DNA of 64,000 nucleotides from Kaistia granuli DSM 23481 (GTDB lineage Bacteria > Pseudomonadota > Alphaproteobacteria > Rhizobiales > Kaistiaceae). The stretch covers positions 62,001 through 126,000 of the forward strand of contig NZ_AQYH01000008.1 of NCBI RefSeq assembly GCF_000380505.1, in the 5' to 3' direction. Positions 44,621 to 52,891 of this stretch are shown here, in pieces (positions within the stretch are counted from its first letter, which is position 1; every line of letters begins with the position of its first letter). Under the pieces are notes generated by a model that was not told the DNA's origin, ran no database searches, and saw only the letters and a program-made list of their open reading frames with translations. The position numbers and the translations under genes were made by a program.

Positions 44621-44806
44621 TCTTCGCCATACCGGCAGGGCCGGTGGGGCGGCGGACGGCTCCGACCCGCTGCGCCGCAGAGCGCGGGCCGGACCGTCCG
44701 CTGTATTTTTTCCGGCACCTTCTTCGAGACAGCCCCACGTCGCGAATTTCCGCTGGCTGCGATTCATTTCGTCGACATTGTCGCCAAAATTGCTACGACC
44801 GTTCCG

Positions 44807-45508
44807 ATGAACGATCGAATCCAGGCCCTGCCGCCAGCCCTGATTGACTATCTTGCCGCTGTCGAGCCGGGCCGGACCGTGCTGCATCGACACGACGGGC
44901 AGGACGGCGCGCAATCGATCAGCTGTTCAGCCAATCCCGCCGCCGCCAAGATCGCCTATTTTCACGATCCCGAAACATCCAATCTGTACGAGATTCACTT
45001 CGACCAGCATTCCAGCTCGACCGTCCGGATCGACCTGAACCGGCTCGAAGTGCACAAGAAACTTGGCCGTTTCATCGAGCATGGCATCGAAGGCCGCGAG
45101 ATCCGCTGGCTCACCGCCATGGCGCCGACCGGTTTGGTGCCCCGTTTGCTGGGCCACATTCCCGGCCTGTTGCGCATGGAATATGTCGGCGAGCCGACGC
45201 GGCATTACAACCTGCCCTATGACTGGCGCGACCAGGCAGAGGCGATCCTCTCGGCGCTTGCCACGGTCGGTTGCTGCCACAACGACATCAAGTGCGATAA
45301 CCTGATGGTGCGCGACGGCAAGTTGACCCTGGTCGATTTCGGCTGGGCGACCGGCCAAGGAGATCCGATACCGCCACACTGGCCGCAGGGCATCGGCCGC
45401 CAGCATCGGCTTGGCATTCACCGCTTCAATGACCGCCACGCGATCCTCGCGGCACTGGCCTCCGCCGAACGCGACGAAGTCGACCGCTCGATCATTCTGC
45501 CTGCCTGA
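44807..45508 (+). CDS. Kinase-fold protein, lipopolysaccharide-kinase/RIO-like
   Basis: This is a 233-residue single-domain protein with a protein-kinase-like catalytic core. The catalytic loop is CCHNDIKCDNLMV (His158-Asn159-Asp160) and the metal-binding DFG lies at 177-179 in LVDFGWATG. The N-lobe is short, and no clear glycine loop is seen. Lys in AAAKIAYF could be the ATP lysine. Such proteins phosphorylate sugars, lipopolysaccharide core or small molecules rather than proteins. Nearby glycosyltransferases fit a surface-glycan substrate, but this is inference. There is no signal peptide. Confidence 0.65.
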   Translation: MNDRIQALPPALIDYLAAVEPGRTVLHRHDGQDGAQSISCSANPAAAKIAYFHDPETSNLYEIHFDQHSSSTVRIDLNRLEVHKKLGRFIEHGIEGREIRWLTAMAPTGLVPRLLGHIPGLLRMEYVGEPTRHYNLPYDWRDQAEAILSALATVGCCHNDIKCDNLMVRDGKLTLVDFGWATGQGDPIPPHWPQGIGRQHRLGIHRFNDRHAILAALASAERDEVDRSIILPA

Positions 45509-45641
45509 GACGCCTAGACCGTTGCCGGCCCGGCCCTGCCCTGCCGCTGCCTTGAGGCGGCCTGCCATCGCAGGTATCCAGCACGCGGCGTCCCCATACA
45601 TTCGGATCCCGAGACCTAGCCGCTACGAAGAATTGATCACA

Positions 45642-45689
45642 ACATTCCGCAGAGGAATGTATGGTTTCCCTTCAATCTATACGATTGAA
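45642..45689. promoter_or_regulatory. Two 7-5-7 palindromes upstream of the GH19 gene
   Basis: ACATTCC-GCAGA-GGAATGT (45642-45660) and TTCAATC-TATAC-GATTGAA (45671-45689) share the same arm and spacer lengths but not sequence. Centres are 29 bases apart, and the second ends 18 bases before the start codon. They look like operators or mRNA hairpins controlling this gene. Confidence 0.5.
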
Positions 45690-45707
45690 CAGGTTGAGGG
45701 ACTCCCG

Positions 45708-46313
45708 ATGATCAATCGAGAATTCTTTTTCAAGCAAGTACGGCTCAGCCTTTTCGATGGAACGCTCAAGGCGAGCCAGGTCGAGGGATTGAGCGCGTTG
45801 CTTGACGAATGGGAGGCCAACCACGCTGCCAAGGATGATCGCTGGTTGGCCTATGCGCTCGCGACAGCGCATCACGAGACCGACCGCACCATGAAACCGA
45901 TCCACGAATATGGCGGCAAGGAATACCTGCGAAGAAAATACGACGTTACAGGCGAGAACCCTGCCAGAGCCCGGAAGTACGGCAACACGACAGCCGGTGA
46001 CGGGGTCCGATATAGCGGGAAGGGATTCGTCCAGCTCACCTGGAAGAACAACTATATCAAGGCCGGGAATGAAATCGGCTTTCCGGCCCTCGTCAATCAG
46101 CCCGACGAAGCGATGAACCCTGCCCATGCCGGGAGGATCATGTTCCTGGGCATGATGGGCGGCTGGTTCACCGGCAAACGCCTGTCGGACTATTTCAACG
46201 GCCCGACGTCGAACTGGGTGCAGGCCCGACGCATCATCAACGGTCTCGACAAGGCCAATCTGATTGCGAGCTACGCCCAGGCCTATTACGCCGCAATCAG
46301 CTACACGGTCTGA
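45708..46313 (+). CDS. Glycoside hydrolase family 19 (chitinase/endolysin-like)
   Basis: This is a 201-residue predicted muramidase or chitinase-like hydrolase. The motif ATAHHETDRTMKPIHEYGG carries the likely catalytic acid Glu57. GVRYSGKGFVQLTWKNNY is the second family signature, and WVQARRIINGLDKANLIASY is the C-terminal helix. ATG 45708 follows GAGGG by seven bases. There is no signal peptide or wall-binding domain, as in phage endolysins that need a holin, but no phage genes adjoin it. It and its leader are less GC-rich than the surroundings, suggesting acquisition. Confidence 0.8.
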   Translation: MINREFFFKQVRLSLFDGTLKASQVEGLSALLDEWEANHAAKDDRWLAYALATAHHETDRTMKPIHEYGGKEYLRRKYDVTGENPARARKYGNTTAGDGVRYSGKGFVQLTWKNNYIKAGNEIGFPALVNQPDEAMNPAHAGRIMFLGMMGGWFTGKRLSDYFNGPTSNWVQARRIINGLDKANLIASYAQAYYAAISYTV

Positions 46314-46355
46314 TCCCGACAGAAGCCGAATAACAGGCAGGCATCTCGCCGTCGC

Positions 46356-47060
46356 CTACACGCTTCCGAGCGCGCGCTCGACCGCCGCCTCGGCATGAAT
46401 GGTCGTCGTGTCGTAGAGCGGCACGGCGCTGTCCTCCGGACGGACCAGCAGCATGATCTCGGTGCAGCCGAGAATGATTGCCTCGGCGCCGCGCTCGACC
46501 AGGCGCGCCATCACGTCGCGATAGATCGCCCGCGAGCCGGGTTCAACCAGACCCTGCACGAGTTCCTCGTAGATGATGCGGTGGACATCCGCCCGATCCG
46601 TTTCGTCCGGCACCAGCACGTCGAGGCCATGCGCGCTCGCGAGCCGGCCCTTGTAGAAGTCCTGCTCCATGGTGAAGGCGGTTCCCAGCAGGCCGACGCG
46701 CGTCACGCCGGCCGCCCTGATGCGCTCGGCCGTCGGGTCGGCGATGTGCAACAATGGGATACCGATCGCCGCCTGCACGTCGGCCGCCATGCGGTGCATA
46801 GTATTCGAGCCGATCAGGACGAAATCGGCGCCGCCGCGCTCCAGCCGCCGCGCCGCGTCGATCATCAGCGCCGTCGCCTCGCCCCAGCGCCCGCTCGCCT
46901 GCAGCGCCTCGATCTCGGCGAAATCAAACGACCACATCAGCAGGCGCGCCGAATGCAATCCACCAAGCCGGGCACGGACGGCTTCGTTGATGATGCGATA
47001 ATATTCGGCCGAGCTCTCCCAGCTCAAACCGCCGATCAGCCCGATCACCTTCTGCGCCAT
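46356..47060 (-). CDS. Aspartate/glutamate racemase family protein (YgeA type)
   Basis: This is a predicted cofactor-independent amino acid racemase. ATG 47060 follows GGAGG and gives 234 residues. The family motif GLIGGLSWESSAEYYRIIN opens the protein. The first catalytic position reads GSNTMHRMA, with no cysteine, as in YgeA-type broad-specificity racemases. The second retains Cys in IILGCTEIMLLV. D-amino acid supply to the cell wall is one possible role. It is monocistronic, followed by a 42-base gap to the convergent GH19 gene. Substrate unknown. Confidence 0.82.
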   Translation of the reverse strand: MAQKVIGLIGGLSWESSAEYYRIINEAVRARLGGLHSARLLMWSFDFAEIEALQASGRWGEATALMIDAARRLERGGADFVLIGSNTMHRMAADVQAAIGIPLLHIADPTAERIRAAGVTRVGLLGTAFTMEQDFYKGRLASAHGLDVLVPDETDRADVHRIIYEELVQGLVEPGSRAIYRDVMARLVERGAEAIILGCTEIMLLVRPEDSAVPLYDTTTIHAEAAVERALGSV

Positions 47061-47104
47061 GCCCGCCTCCACCATGCCCTCCTCAGGGTTTCTCCAAAAT
47101 GAAA

Positions 47105-47147
47105 CGGGCGGACCCGCCTTCCCATGAAGGGAAGGCCGATCCGCCCG
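47105..47147 (-). terminator. Terminator after ettA
   Basis: The outer stem is CGGGCGGA/TCCGCCCG (47105-47112 and 47140-47147), and the inner stem is GCCTTCCC/GGGAAGGC. On the minus strand it is followed by TTTCATTTTGG. It lies 22 bases past the ettA stop and insulates the racemase gene. Confidence 0.8.
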
Positions 47148-47169
47148 CGCAAGCCCGAAAGCGGAACGC

Positions 47170-48822
47170 TTAGCGCGTCAGCTTCTTGTACTTGATCCGG
47201 TGCGGCATGACCGCGTCATTGCCGAGGCGACGCTTCTTGTCTTCCTCGTAGTCGGCGAAGTTGCCCTCGAACCACTCGACATGGCTGTCACCCTCGAAGG
47301 CGAGGATGTGGGTCGCGAGCCGGTCGAGGAACATGCGATCGTGGCTGATGATCACGGCGCAGCCGGCGAAATCCTCCAGCGCCTCTTCGAGCGCTGCCAG
47401 CGTCTCGGTGTCGAGGTCGTTGGTCGGTTCGTCGAGCAGGATGACGTTGTTGGCGTCCTTCAGCAGCTTGGCGAGGTGCACGCGGTTGCGCTGGCCGCCC
47501 GAAAGCGTCCCCACCTTCTGCTGCTGGTCGCCACCCTTGAAGTTGAAGGCACCGGCATAGGCGCGCGTGTTCACTTCCTTCTTGCCGAGATAGAATACTT
47601 CGGCGCCGCCGGAGATTTCCTCCCAGACGGTCTTGTTCGAGCCAAGGTCGTCGCGACCCTGGTTGACGTAACCGAGCTGGACTGTATCGCCGAGCGAGAT
47701 CGAGCCGGAATCGGGCTTCTCTTCGCCGGTGATCATCTTGAACAGGGTCGACTTGCCGGCGCCGTTCGGGCCGATGACGCCGACGATGCCGCCCGGCGGC
47801 AGCTTGAACGAGAGATTGTCGATCAGCAGACGATCGCCATAGCTCTTCGACAGGCCCTCGACCTCGATGACCTTGTCGCCGAGACGCTCGCCGACTGGAA
47901 TGACGATCTGCGCCGTCTGCAGCGACTTGCCCTCGGCGCGCTCGACCAACTCGTCATAGGCCTTGATACGGGCCTTCGACTTGGACTGGCGGGCCTTGGG
48001 CGACTGGGCGATCCACTGGCGCTCGCGCTCGATCGCCTTCATGTGGGTCATGTCCTCGCGACCCTCCTGCTCCATCCGCTTGGCCTTCTTCTCCAGATAG
48101 GCGGAGTAGTTGCCCTCGTAGGGGATCGAACGGCCGCGATCGAGCTCGAGAATCCAGCCCGTCACATTGTCGAGGAAGTAGCGATCATGGGTGACGATCA
48201 GGATGGCGCCGGGATAATCGCGGAGATGCCCTTCGAGCCAGTTGATCGATTCGGCGTCGAGATGGTTGGTCGGCTCGTCGAGGAGCAGCAGGTCGGGCTG
48301 CTCGAGCAGCAGGCGGCAGAGCGCGATGCGGCGCTTCTCACCACCGGAGAGGTTCTCGACCGAGGCGTCGCTGGGCGGGCAACGCAGCGCGTCCATGGCC
48401 ATCTCGACCTGGCTCTCCAGATCCCAGAGGTTCTGGCTGTCGATGATGTCCTGGAGCTTTGCGCCCTCCTCCGCCGTCTCGTCGGAGTAGTTCATCATCA
48501 GTTCGTTGTAGCGGTCGAGGATCGCCTTCTTCTTGGCGACGCCTTCCATGACATTCTCGAAGACGTTCTTGGTCGGATCGATCTTCGGCTCCTGCGCGAG
48601 GTAGCCGACGGTCGCACCCTGCGCCACCCAGGCCTCGCCGGAGAAATCCTTGTCCATGCCGGCCATGATCTTGAGCAGCGTCGACTTGCCCGAGCCGTTC
48701 GGGCCGAGCACGCCGATCTTGGCATCCGGATAGAAGGAGAGGTGGACGTTCTCCAGCACCTTCTTGCCGCCGACATAGGTCTTGGTCAGACCCTGCATGA
48801 AATAGATGAACTGACGCGCCAT
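47170..48822 (-). CDS. ettA: EttA, energy-dependent translational throttle (ABC-F ATPase)
   Basis: This cytoplasmic ABC-F protein binds the ribosomal E site and gates elongation by ATP/ADP level. The 550 residues have two ABC domains. Walker A is [12 protein letters not shown] near residue 40 and [12 protein letters not shown] near 345. Signatures are [12 protein letters not shown] and [12 protein letters not shown], with Walker [13 protein letters not shown] and [12 protein letters not shown]. The linker between domains contains the arm and P-site tether typical of EttA. No membrane segments are present, so it is not a transporter. Confidence 0.96.
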   Translation of the reverse strand: MARQFIYFMQGLTKTYVGGKKVLENVHLSFYPDAKIGVLGPNGSGKSTLLKIMAGMDKDFSGEAWVAQGATVGYLAQEPKIDPTKNVFENVMEGVAKKKAILDRYNELMMNYSDETAEEGAKLQDIIDSQNLWDLESQVEMAMDALRCPPSDASVENLSGGEKRRIALCRLLLEQPDLLLLDEPTNHLDAESINWLEGHLRDYPGAILIVTHDRYFLDNVTGWILELDRGRSIPYEGNYSAYLEKKAKRMEQEGREDMTHMKAIERERQWIAQSPKARQSKSKARIKAYDELVERAEGKSLQTAQIVIPVGERLGDKVIEVEGLSKSYGDRLLIDNLSFKLPPGGIVGVIGPNGAGKSTLFKMITGEEKPDSGSISLGDTVQLGYVNQGRDDLGSNKTVWEEISGGAEVFYLGKKEVNTRAYAGAFNFKGGDQQQKVGTLSGGQRNRVHLAKLLKDANNVILLDEPTNDLDTETLAALEEALEDFAGCAVIISHDRMFLDRLATHILAFEGDSHVEWFEGNFADYEEDKKRRLGNDAVMPHRIKYKKLTR

Positions 48823-49036
48823 GAATTCGCTCCGAAGGCCCTCTTCGCCAAAAGGGCAGGATGTAGGGATTAGGTTGCCGTTCTTCTAGTCGAAGCGCCG
48901 CCAAGGGGCAACGCGGCGTGACCGCACCCTTGGGCCGTTCGACGAATTCCAGCTTGCAAATCGACGTTCCGCCCGCTGCCAGGCGCCACGCCGGGCCAAA
49001 GGATCGGGATCAAAGGAAAGAAACTGAACTTCGAGA

Positions 49037-50455
49037 TCAGCCGGCCCGCAGACGCAGATCAGCATCCGGCAGCACCGGCGGTGCTTCGGGCGCCGGCAAC
49101 TCGGCGGCGGAGGCCTGCATCAGATCCAGCAGACGCGTCGCGAACTCGGATTCGGGCGTCGGACGATAGCCCGTCGCAATCTTGGCGCGAAGCAAGGCCA
49201 GCCATGCGTCATCCATCGACGCCGTCTCGATCGCCGCGCACCACGCGGCGAGATCGTCCGCCGGAATCACCGGCATCAGGCCCTGCGTCGCCTCGGAGAG
49301 CGCCTCGGCGTCGGAAATGAGGACCGGCAGGCCGAAATCGAGACACTCTGCGGCGCCTAGGCCCCACCCTTCCGTATGCGACGGAAACAGGCCGAAGCGG
49401 GCGTTACGATAGAGCCAGGCGAGCTGCTGATCGCTGATCCCCGAAAGGATCAGCACCTTCGCCTCGATCTCGGGATTCTGGGTTAGAAATGCCTTCACTT
49501 CGTCGACCATCCAGCCCCAACGGCCACAAAGGACCAACATGGGGAGGCGATCGCCGAGCTTCGGCATCAGCTCCTTCCAGGCGCGCAGCAAAACGATGTG
49601 ATTCTTGCGAATCTCGATGGTGGAGCAATAGATCGCATAGGACTGGCCGACGAGCCGGTCGACGGCCTCTTCGCGCTGCCCGGCGACGCCCTCCCTCAGG
49701 AAGGAACCGAGCGGGTTGACGACGATGGAGGAAGCGCTGTCCGGCCGCTCGGCAGCGACATAGACCCGGGCACGGCGTGCCGTCCGTTCGGAGACGCAGA
49801 CGACCTGCCGGCAATGGTCGAACATCCAGTCGAGGTCGCGTTTGAATTTTTCCGCGTGCTGGCGCTCGAAGTAGTCGGGCCGATCGATCGGAATCGTGTC
49901 GTGCAGCAGCGTTGTCAGCGAGGCCCTGACCGGCCCCGTCGACCGATTTGCCGCAATCCGGTGCATGCCGACCTTGGAAAGAAAGCAATGCGCCGCCGGA
50001 TCCGCGAGCGGGTCCTCGGTCGGTCGGTCCTGACGCCGCTTGCCCTCAAAGGTCAGCTTGAACAGACGGATGAGCGTCTTCGAGAAGCTGAAGAGAAAGC
50101 CCGACCGTCCACGCTGCGATACATAAGCCGCCGCGGAACGATCGAATTCCTTGCCTGAGAGGAAGGCGCCGCCCCGAATCGTCTCGAGCGTCGTCTTCAG
50201 TCGGTGCCAGTAGGACTTGTCGGCATTCCCCTCGATGAGGGGAATGCGCGATTCCATCATGTTGCTGACATAGCCTTGCTCGACCGCGTTAAGCAGCCGA
50301 CTCCGACCATCACGCTCGACGACGAACATCTTCACCGGGACCTGGCTCTGCCGCATCGCCTGGCGGACAAAGGCATTTTCAACCCTGGGAATACCTACCG
50401 GCGGTAGGGGCCCCCATTGCAAGGGTTGCGTCGCGTCGACGTAGTATTCAGCCAT
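49037..50455 (-). CDS. Glycosyltransferase family 4 (GT-B fold)
   Basis: This 472-residue enzyme probably uses a nucleotide sugar to build a surface polysaccharide. The donor-binding half has YAIYCSTIEIRKNHIVLLRA, LVLCGRWGWMVDEV and the E-x7-E motif in SHTEGWGLGAAECLDFGLP. The first half contains a basic, Ser/Arg-rich stretch near 100-145 that could touch the membrane. It is a single gene on the minus strand, diverging from marR, with no other exopolysaccharide genes adjacent. The sugar and acceptor are unknown. Confidence 0.82.
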   Translation of the reverse strand: MAEYYVDATQPLQWGPLPPVGIPRVENAFVRQAMRQSQVPVKMFVVERDGRSRLLNAVEQGYVSNMMESRIPLIEGNADKSYWHRLKTTLETIRGGAFLSGKEFDRSAAAYVSQRGRSGFLFSFSKTLIRLFKLTFEGKRRQDRPTEDPLADPAAHCFLSKVGMHRIAANRSTGPVRASLTTLLHDTIPIDRPDYFERQHAEKFKRDLDWMFDHCRQVVCVSERTARRARVYVAAERPDSASSIVVNPLGSFLREGVAGQREEAVDRLVGQSYAIYCSTIEIRKNHIVLLRAWKELMPKLGDRLPMLVLCGRWGWMVDEVKAFLTQNPEIEAKVLILSGISDQQLAWLYRNARFGLFPSHTEGWGLGAAECLDFGLPVLISDAEALSEATQGLMPVIPADDLAAWCAAIETASMDDAWLALLRAKIATGYRPTPESEFATRLLDLMQASAAELPAPEAPPVLPDADLRLRAG

Positions 50456-50503
50456 TCAGCACAGTTGCCCGGAAACTGGTACAAATTTTGAAGTATTAGT
50501 GAG

Positions 50504-50517
50504 TTTGATCTATCAAA
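50504..50517. promoter_or_regulatory. Palindrome upstream of the GT4 gene
   Basis: TTTGAT-CT-ATCAAA is perfectly symmetric, 49 bases before the glycosyltransferase start. It resembles an FNR/FixK site but the spacer is two bases instead of four, so another regulator is likely. Confidence 0.4.
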
Positions 50518-50688
50518 TTGGCGAAACTTTGTTCAGATCCACTCTCGGATCCTCTCGATACGCGGAAGCTCGACAGCCATCAACCATCGCTTGTCGCACA
50601 CCCCGCTTCACCCCCCCCATGGATCGGCAGTGCCAGTTCCCTCCACGCAGGCTCAAGCGGCGCTGGACATTTCATGTACCAACCACAT

Positions 50689-50704
50689 ATGTATCACGAT
50701 ACAT
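50689..50704. promoter_or_regulatory. Likely MarR operator
   Basis: ATGTATC-AC-GATACAT is a perfect 16-bp dyad 18 bases before the marR start, where MarR-family repressors usually bind. It would cover the promoter or ribosome site of the marR-emrBA operon. Confidence 0.6.
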
Positions 50705-50721
50705 TGTATGGAACGATTGAT

Positions 50722-51195
50722 ATGGTATCCCATGATAATCGCCCGAAGACCTTTCTAGGGCGACTCTCGCAGGCGAGCCGGGCGGTTCGAACCTGCTTCG
50801 ACGCCGAGCTGAAGGATCTCGACCTGACGCTGGCGCGTGGCCGGCTGATGCTGCATCTGATCCGGGCCGAGCACACCGTGACCCAATCGGAACTGTCCGA
50901 GGTCCTCGAGGTCGAGCATCCGACCGTCGTCCGCCTGCTTGACGGGCTGGAGCAGTCCGGCCATGTCGAGCGCCAGCCGCTGCCGGGCGATCGCCGCGCC
51001 AAGGCCGTCGTGCTCACGGATGAAGGTCGGGCCGTCGGCCAGCGCGTGCTGCGCATGACGGACACGATGAGCGACATCCTGCTCGAAGGCGTCGACCCGG
51101 CCGATCTGGCCGTGACGGAACGCGTGCTGCAGACCCTGTCGGACAATCTGAGCCGCTTCGCCGCGGCTCGCGCGGATCAGACGCCAACGTCATGA
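50722..51195 (+). CDS. MarR-family transcriptional regulator
   Basis: This 157-residue winged-helix regulator has the MarR core LTQSELSEVLEV-like segment (TQSELSEVLEVEHPTVVRLL) and the wing GDRRAKAVVLTDEGRAVG. ATG 50722 is chosen because upstream codons run through the operator dyad. Its stop overlaps the efflux pump start by four bases, the usual layout in which MarR represses the pump and itself until a phenolic or drug-like ligand binds. Confidence 0.88.
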   Translation: MVSHDNRPKTFLGRLSQASRAVRTCFDAELKDLDLTLARGRLMLHLIRAEHTVTQSELSEVLEVEHPTVVRLLDGLEQSGHVERQPLPGDRRAKAVVLTDEGRAVGQRVLRMTDTMSDILLEGVDPADLAVTERVLQTLSDNLSRFAAARADQTPTS

Positions 51196-52865
51196 ACACC
51201 GCCGTCGCCCTGGACCGGGAACCCGAAGACCCCTCCCCGGTTCCTGCCCAACCTCCGCTGGCCGTTGTCCCGGCCCCGGTGGCGCCGCCGCCCGCCTTCG
51301 TGCCGATTCCGCCGGCGCGGGCGGCGGTCTATGCCAGCGCCTCGATCCTGCTGGGCCTGACACAGGGCCTCGGCCTCAATCTGGTCGCCGCCAATCTGAC
51401 GGGACTGCAGGGGCCGCTCCACGCCACCCAGATCGAGGTCAACTGGCTGACCGCCGCCTATATGGCGACCAACATCACCGGCACGCTGTTTCTCTACAAG
51501 GTCCGCACCCAGTTCGGTTTGCGCCGTTTCGCCGAAATCGGGCTGATCATCTACGCCCTGGTGACGATCGCCCATCTGTTCAGCAATGACCTGCGCTCGG
51601 CCATCGCGGTTCGCGCCGTCATGGGCATTGCCGCGGCGCCGCTCTCGACGCTCGCCTTCTACTACATGCTCGAATGGCTGCCGCCGGCCCGCAAGCTGAC
51701 GATCGGCATCGCATTGGGCGTGCTGGGAGGCCAGATCGCCGCCCCGCTGGCGCGGATGATCTCCCCCGACCTGCTGCAGATCGGCGACTGGCACGGCCTC
51801 TACCTGCTCGAGGCGGGGCTGGCGATGATGAGCCTCGCCGTCATCTTCATCCTGCCGATCACCCACCCGCCACGCATCAAGATCTTCGACCGCGAGGATC
51901 TGATCAGCTTCCCCCTGATCGCCGTCGGCTTCGGCTCCATCGCCATCATCCTGTCGCTCGGGCGGCTCTATTGGTGGCTGGATGCGCCCTGGATCGGCTG
52001 GCTCGGCGTCACCGGCATCGCCGCGATCACGCTGCTCGTCATGATCGAACTGCACCGGGTCCACCCCATCGTCAATCTGCGCTGGATGTTCACCTATGAC
52101 ATGCTGACGATCACCGGCTCGCTGCTGCTGTTCCGCTTCCTGTTGTCCGAGCAGACGCTCGGCGCGGTCGGCTTCTTCAACATGCTCGGCCTGCAGAACG
52201 ACCAGCTTGTGCCGCTGCTCGGCATCATCCTGGCGGCAACCATCGTCGGCTATGTCGTCACCGCGCTGGTGATGACCAAGGAGAACGGCCCGACGCTGCA
52301 TCTCATTGCGCTGCTGATGATCGCTGCCGGCGCCTGGATGGATTCGCACGTCACCAATCTGACGCGTCCGGAGCAGTTCTATCTGAGCCAGGCAATGATC
52401 GCCTTCGCCGGCGCGCTGTTCCTGCCGCCGGCCCTGATGGCGGGCTTCATGCGGGCGATCGCCGGCGGTCCCGTCTTCATCCTGAGCTTCCTGGTGGTGT
52501 TCCTGGGCACGCAAAGCATGGGCGGCATCCTCGCCACCGCCATCCTCGGCACCTTCCAGACGATCCGCGAGAAGTTCCATTCGAGCGTCCTCGCCGATCA
52601 CCTGACCCTGCTGGATCCGCTCGTCGCCCAGCGCGTCCGGAGCTATGGCGCCGCCTATTCGAAGACGCTGCCAGATCCGGCGCTGCAAAATGCGGAAGGC
52701 GTCGTCCTGCTCGGCCGGGCGGCGACCCAGGAAGCCAACATCCTCGCCTATCAGGACCTGTTCCTGCTGATCTTCTACACCGCGCTTGCCGGGATCTTCC
52801 TGCTGGCGCTCCACACGACCTATTCCCGCGCCCGCGCCCGCCGGCTCATCGCCGCGCAGGCCTGA
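51192..52865 (+). CDS. EmrB-like MFS drug transporter (DHA2 family)
   Basis: This is a 557-residue inner-membrane transporter with about 14 hydrophobic segments. The start is a Pro/Ala-rich cytoplasmic tail of about 40 residues. DHA2-type features include QIEVNWLTAAYMATNITGTL in the first helices and AVMGIAAAPLSTLAFYYML near helix 4. It pairs with the downstream membrane fusion protein to move compounds across both membranes with an outer-membrane channel encoded elsewhere. It is part of the marR-emrB-emrA operon; substrates are unknown. Confidence 0.85.
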   Translation: MNTAVALDREPEDPSPVPAQPPLAVVPAPVAPPPAFVPIPPARAAVYASASILLGLTQGLGLNLVAANLTGLQGPLHATQIEVNWLTAAYMATNITGTLFLYKVRTQFGLRRFAEIGLIIYALVTIAHLFSNDLRSAIAVRAVMGIAAAPLSTLAFYYMLEWLPPARKLTIGIALGVLGGQIAAPLARMISPDLLQIGDWHGLYLLEAGLAMMSLAVIFILPITHPPRIKIFDREDLISFPLIAVGFGSIAIILSLGRLYWWLDAPWIGWLGVTGIAAITLLVMIELHRVHPIVNLRWMFTYDMLTITGSLLLFRFLLSEQTLGAVGFFNMLGLQNDQLVPLLGIILAATIVGYVVTALVMTKENGPTLHLIALLMIAAGAWMDSHVTNLTRPEQFYLSQAMIAFAGALFLPPALMAGFMRAIAGGPVFILSFLVVFLGTQSMGGILATAILGTFQTIREKFHSSVLADHLTLLDPLVAQRVRSYGAAYSKTLPDPALQNAEGVVLLGRAATQEANILAYQDLFLLIFYTALAGIFLLALHTTYSRARARRLIAAQA

Positions 52866-52891
52866 GGCAAACGACACCCGAGACGTTCATC

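Larger units (their letters stand above)
44178..44806. other. 629-base non-coding region
   Basis: No reading frame here looks real. The region holds a perfect CRP-type palindrome (44343-44358), an imperfect hairpin near 44513-44540, and two clear hairpins at 44540-44587 and 44598-44620. The first 165 bases hold the tam promoter. Sequence after 44630 shows nothing recognisable. Confidence 0.6.

Noticed and set aside
44344-44847. A 167-codon open frame on the plus strand before the kinase-fold gene
   Set aside because: It runs through the hairpins, overlaps the true gene in another frame, and has no motif or ribosome site.
50504-50517. FNR/FixK site upstream of the GT4 gene
   Set aside because: The half-sites fit but the spacer is two bases instead of four, so it was kept only as an unassigned palindrome.
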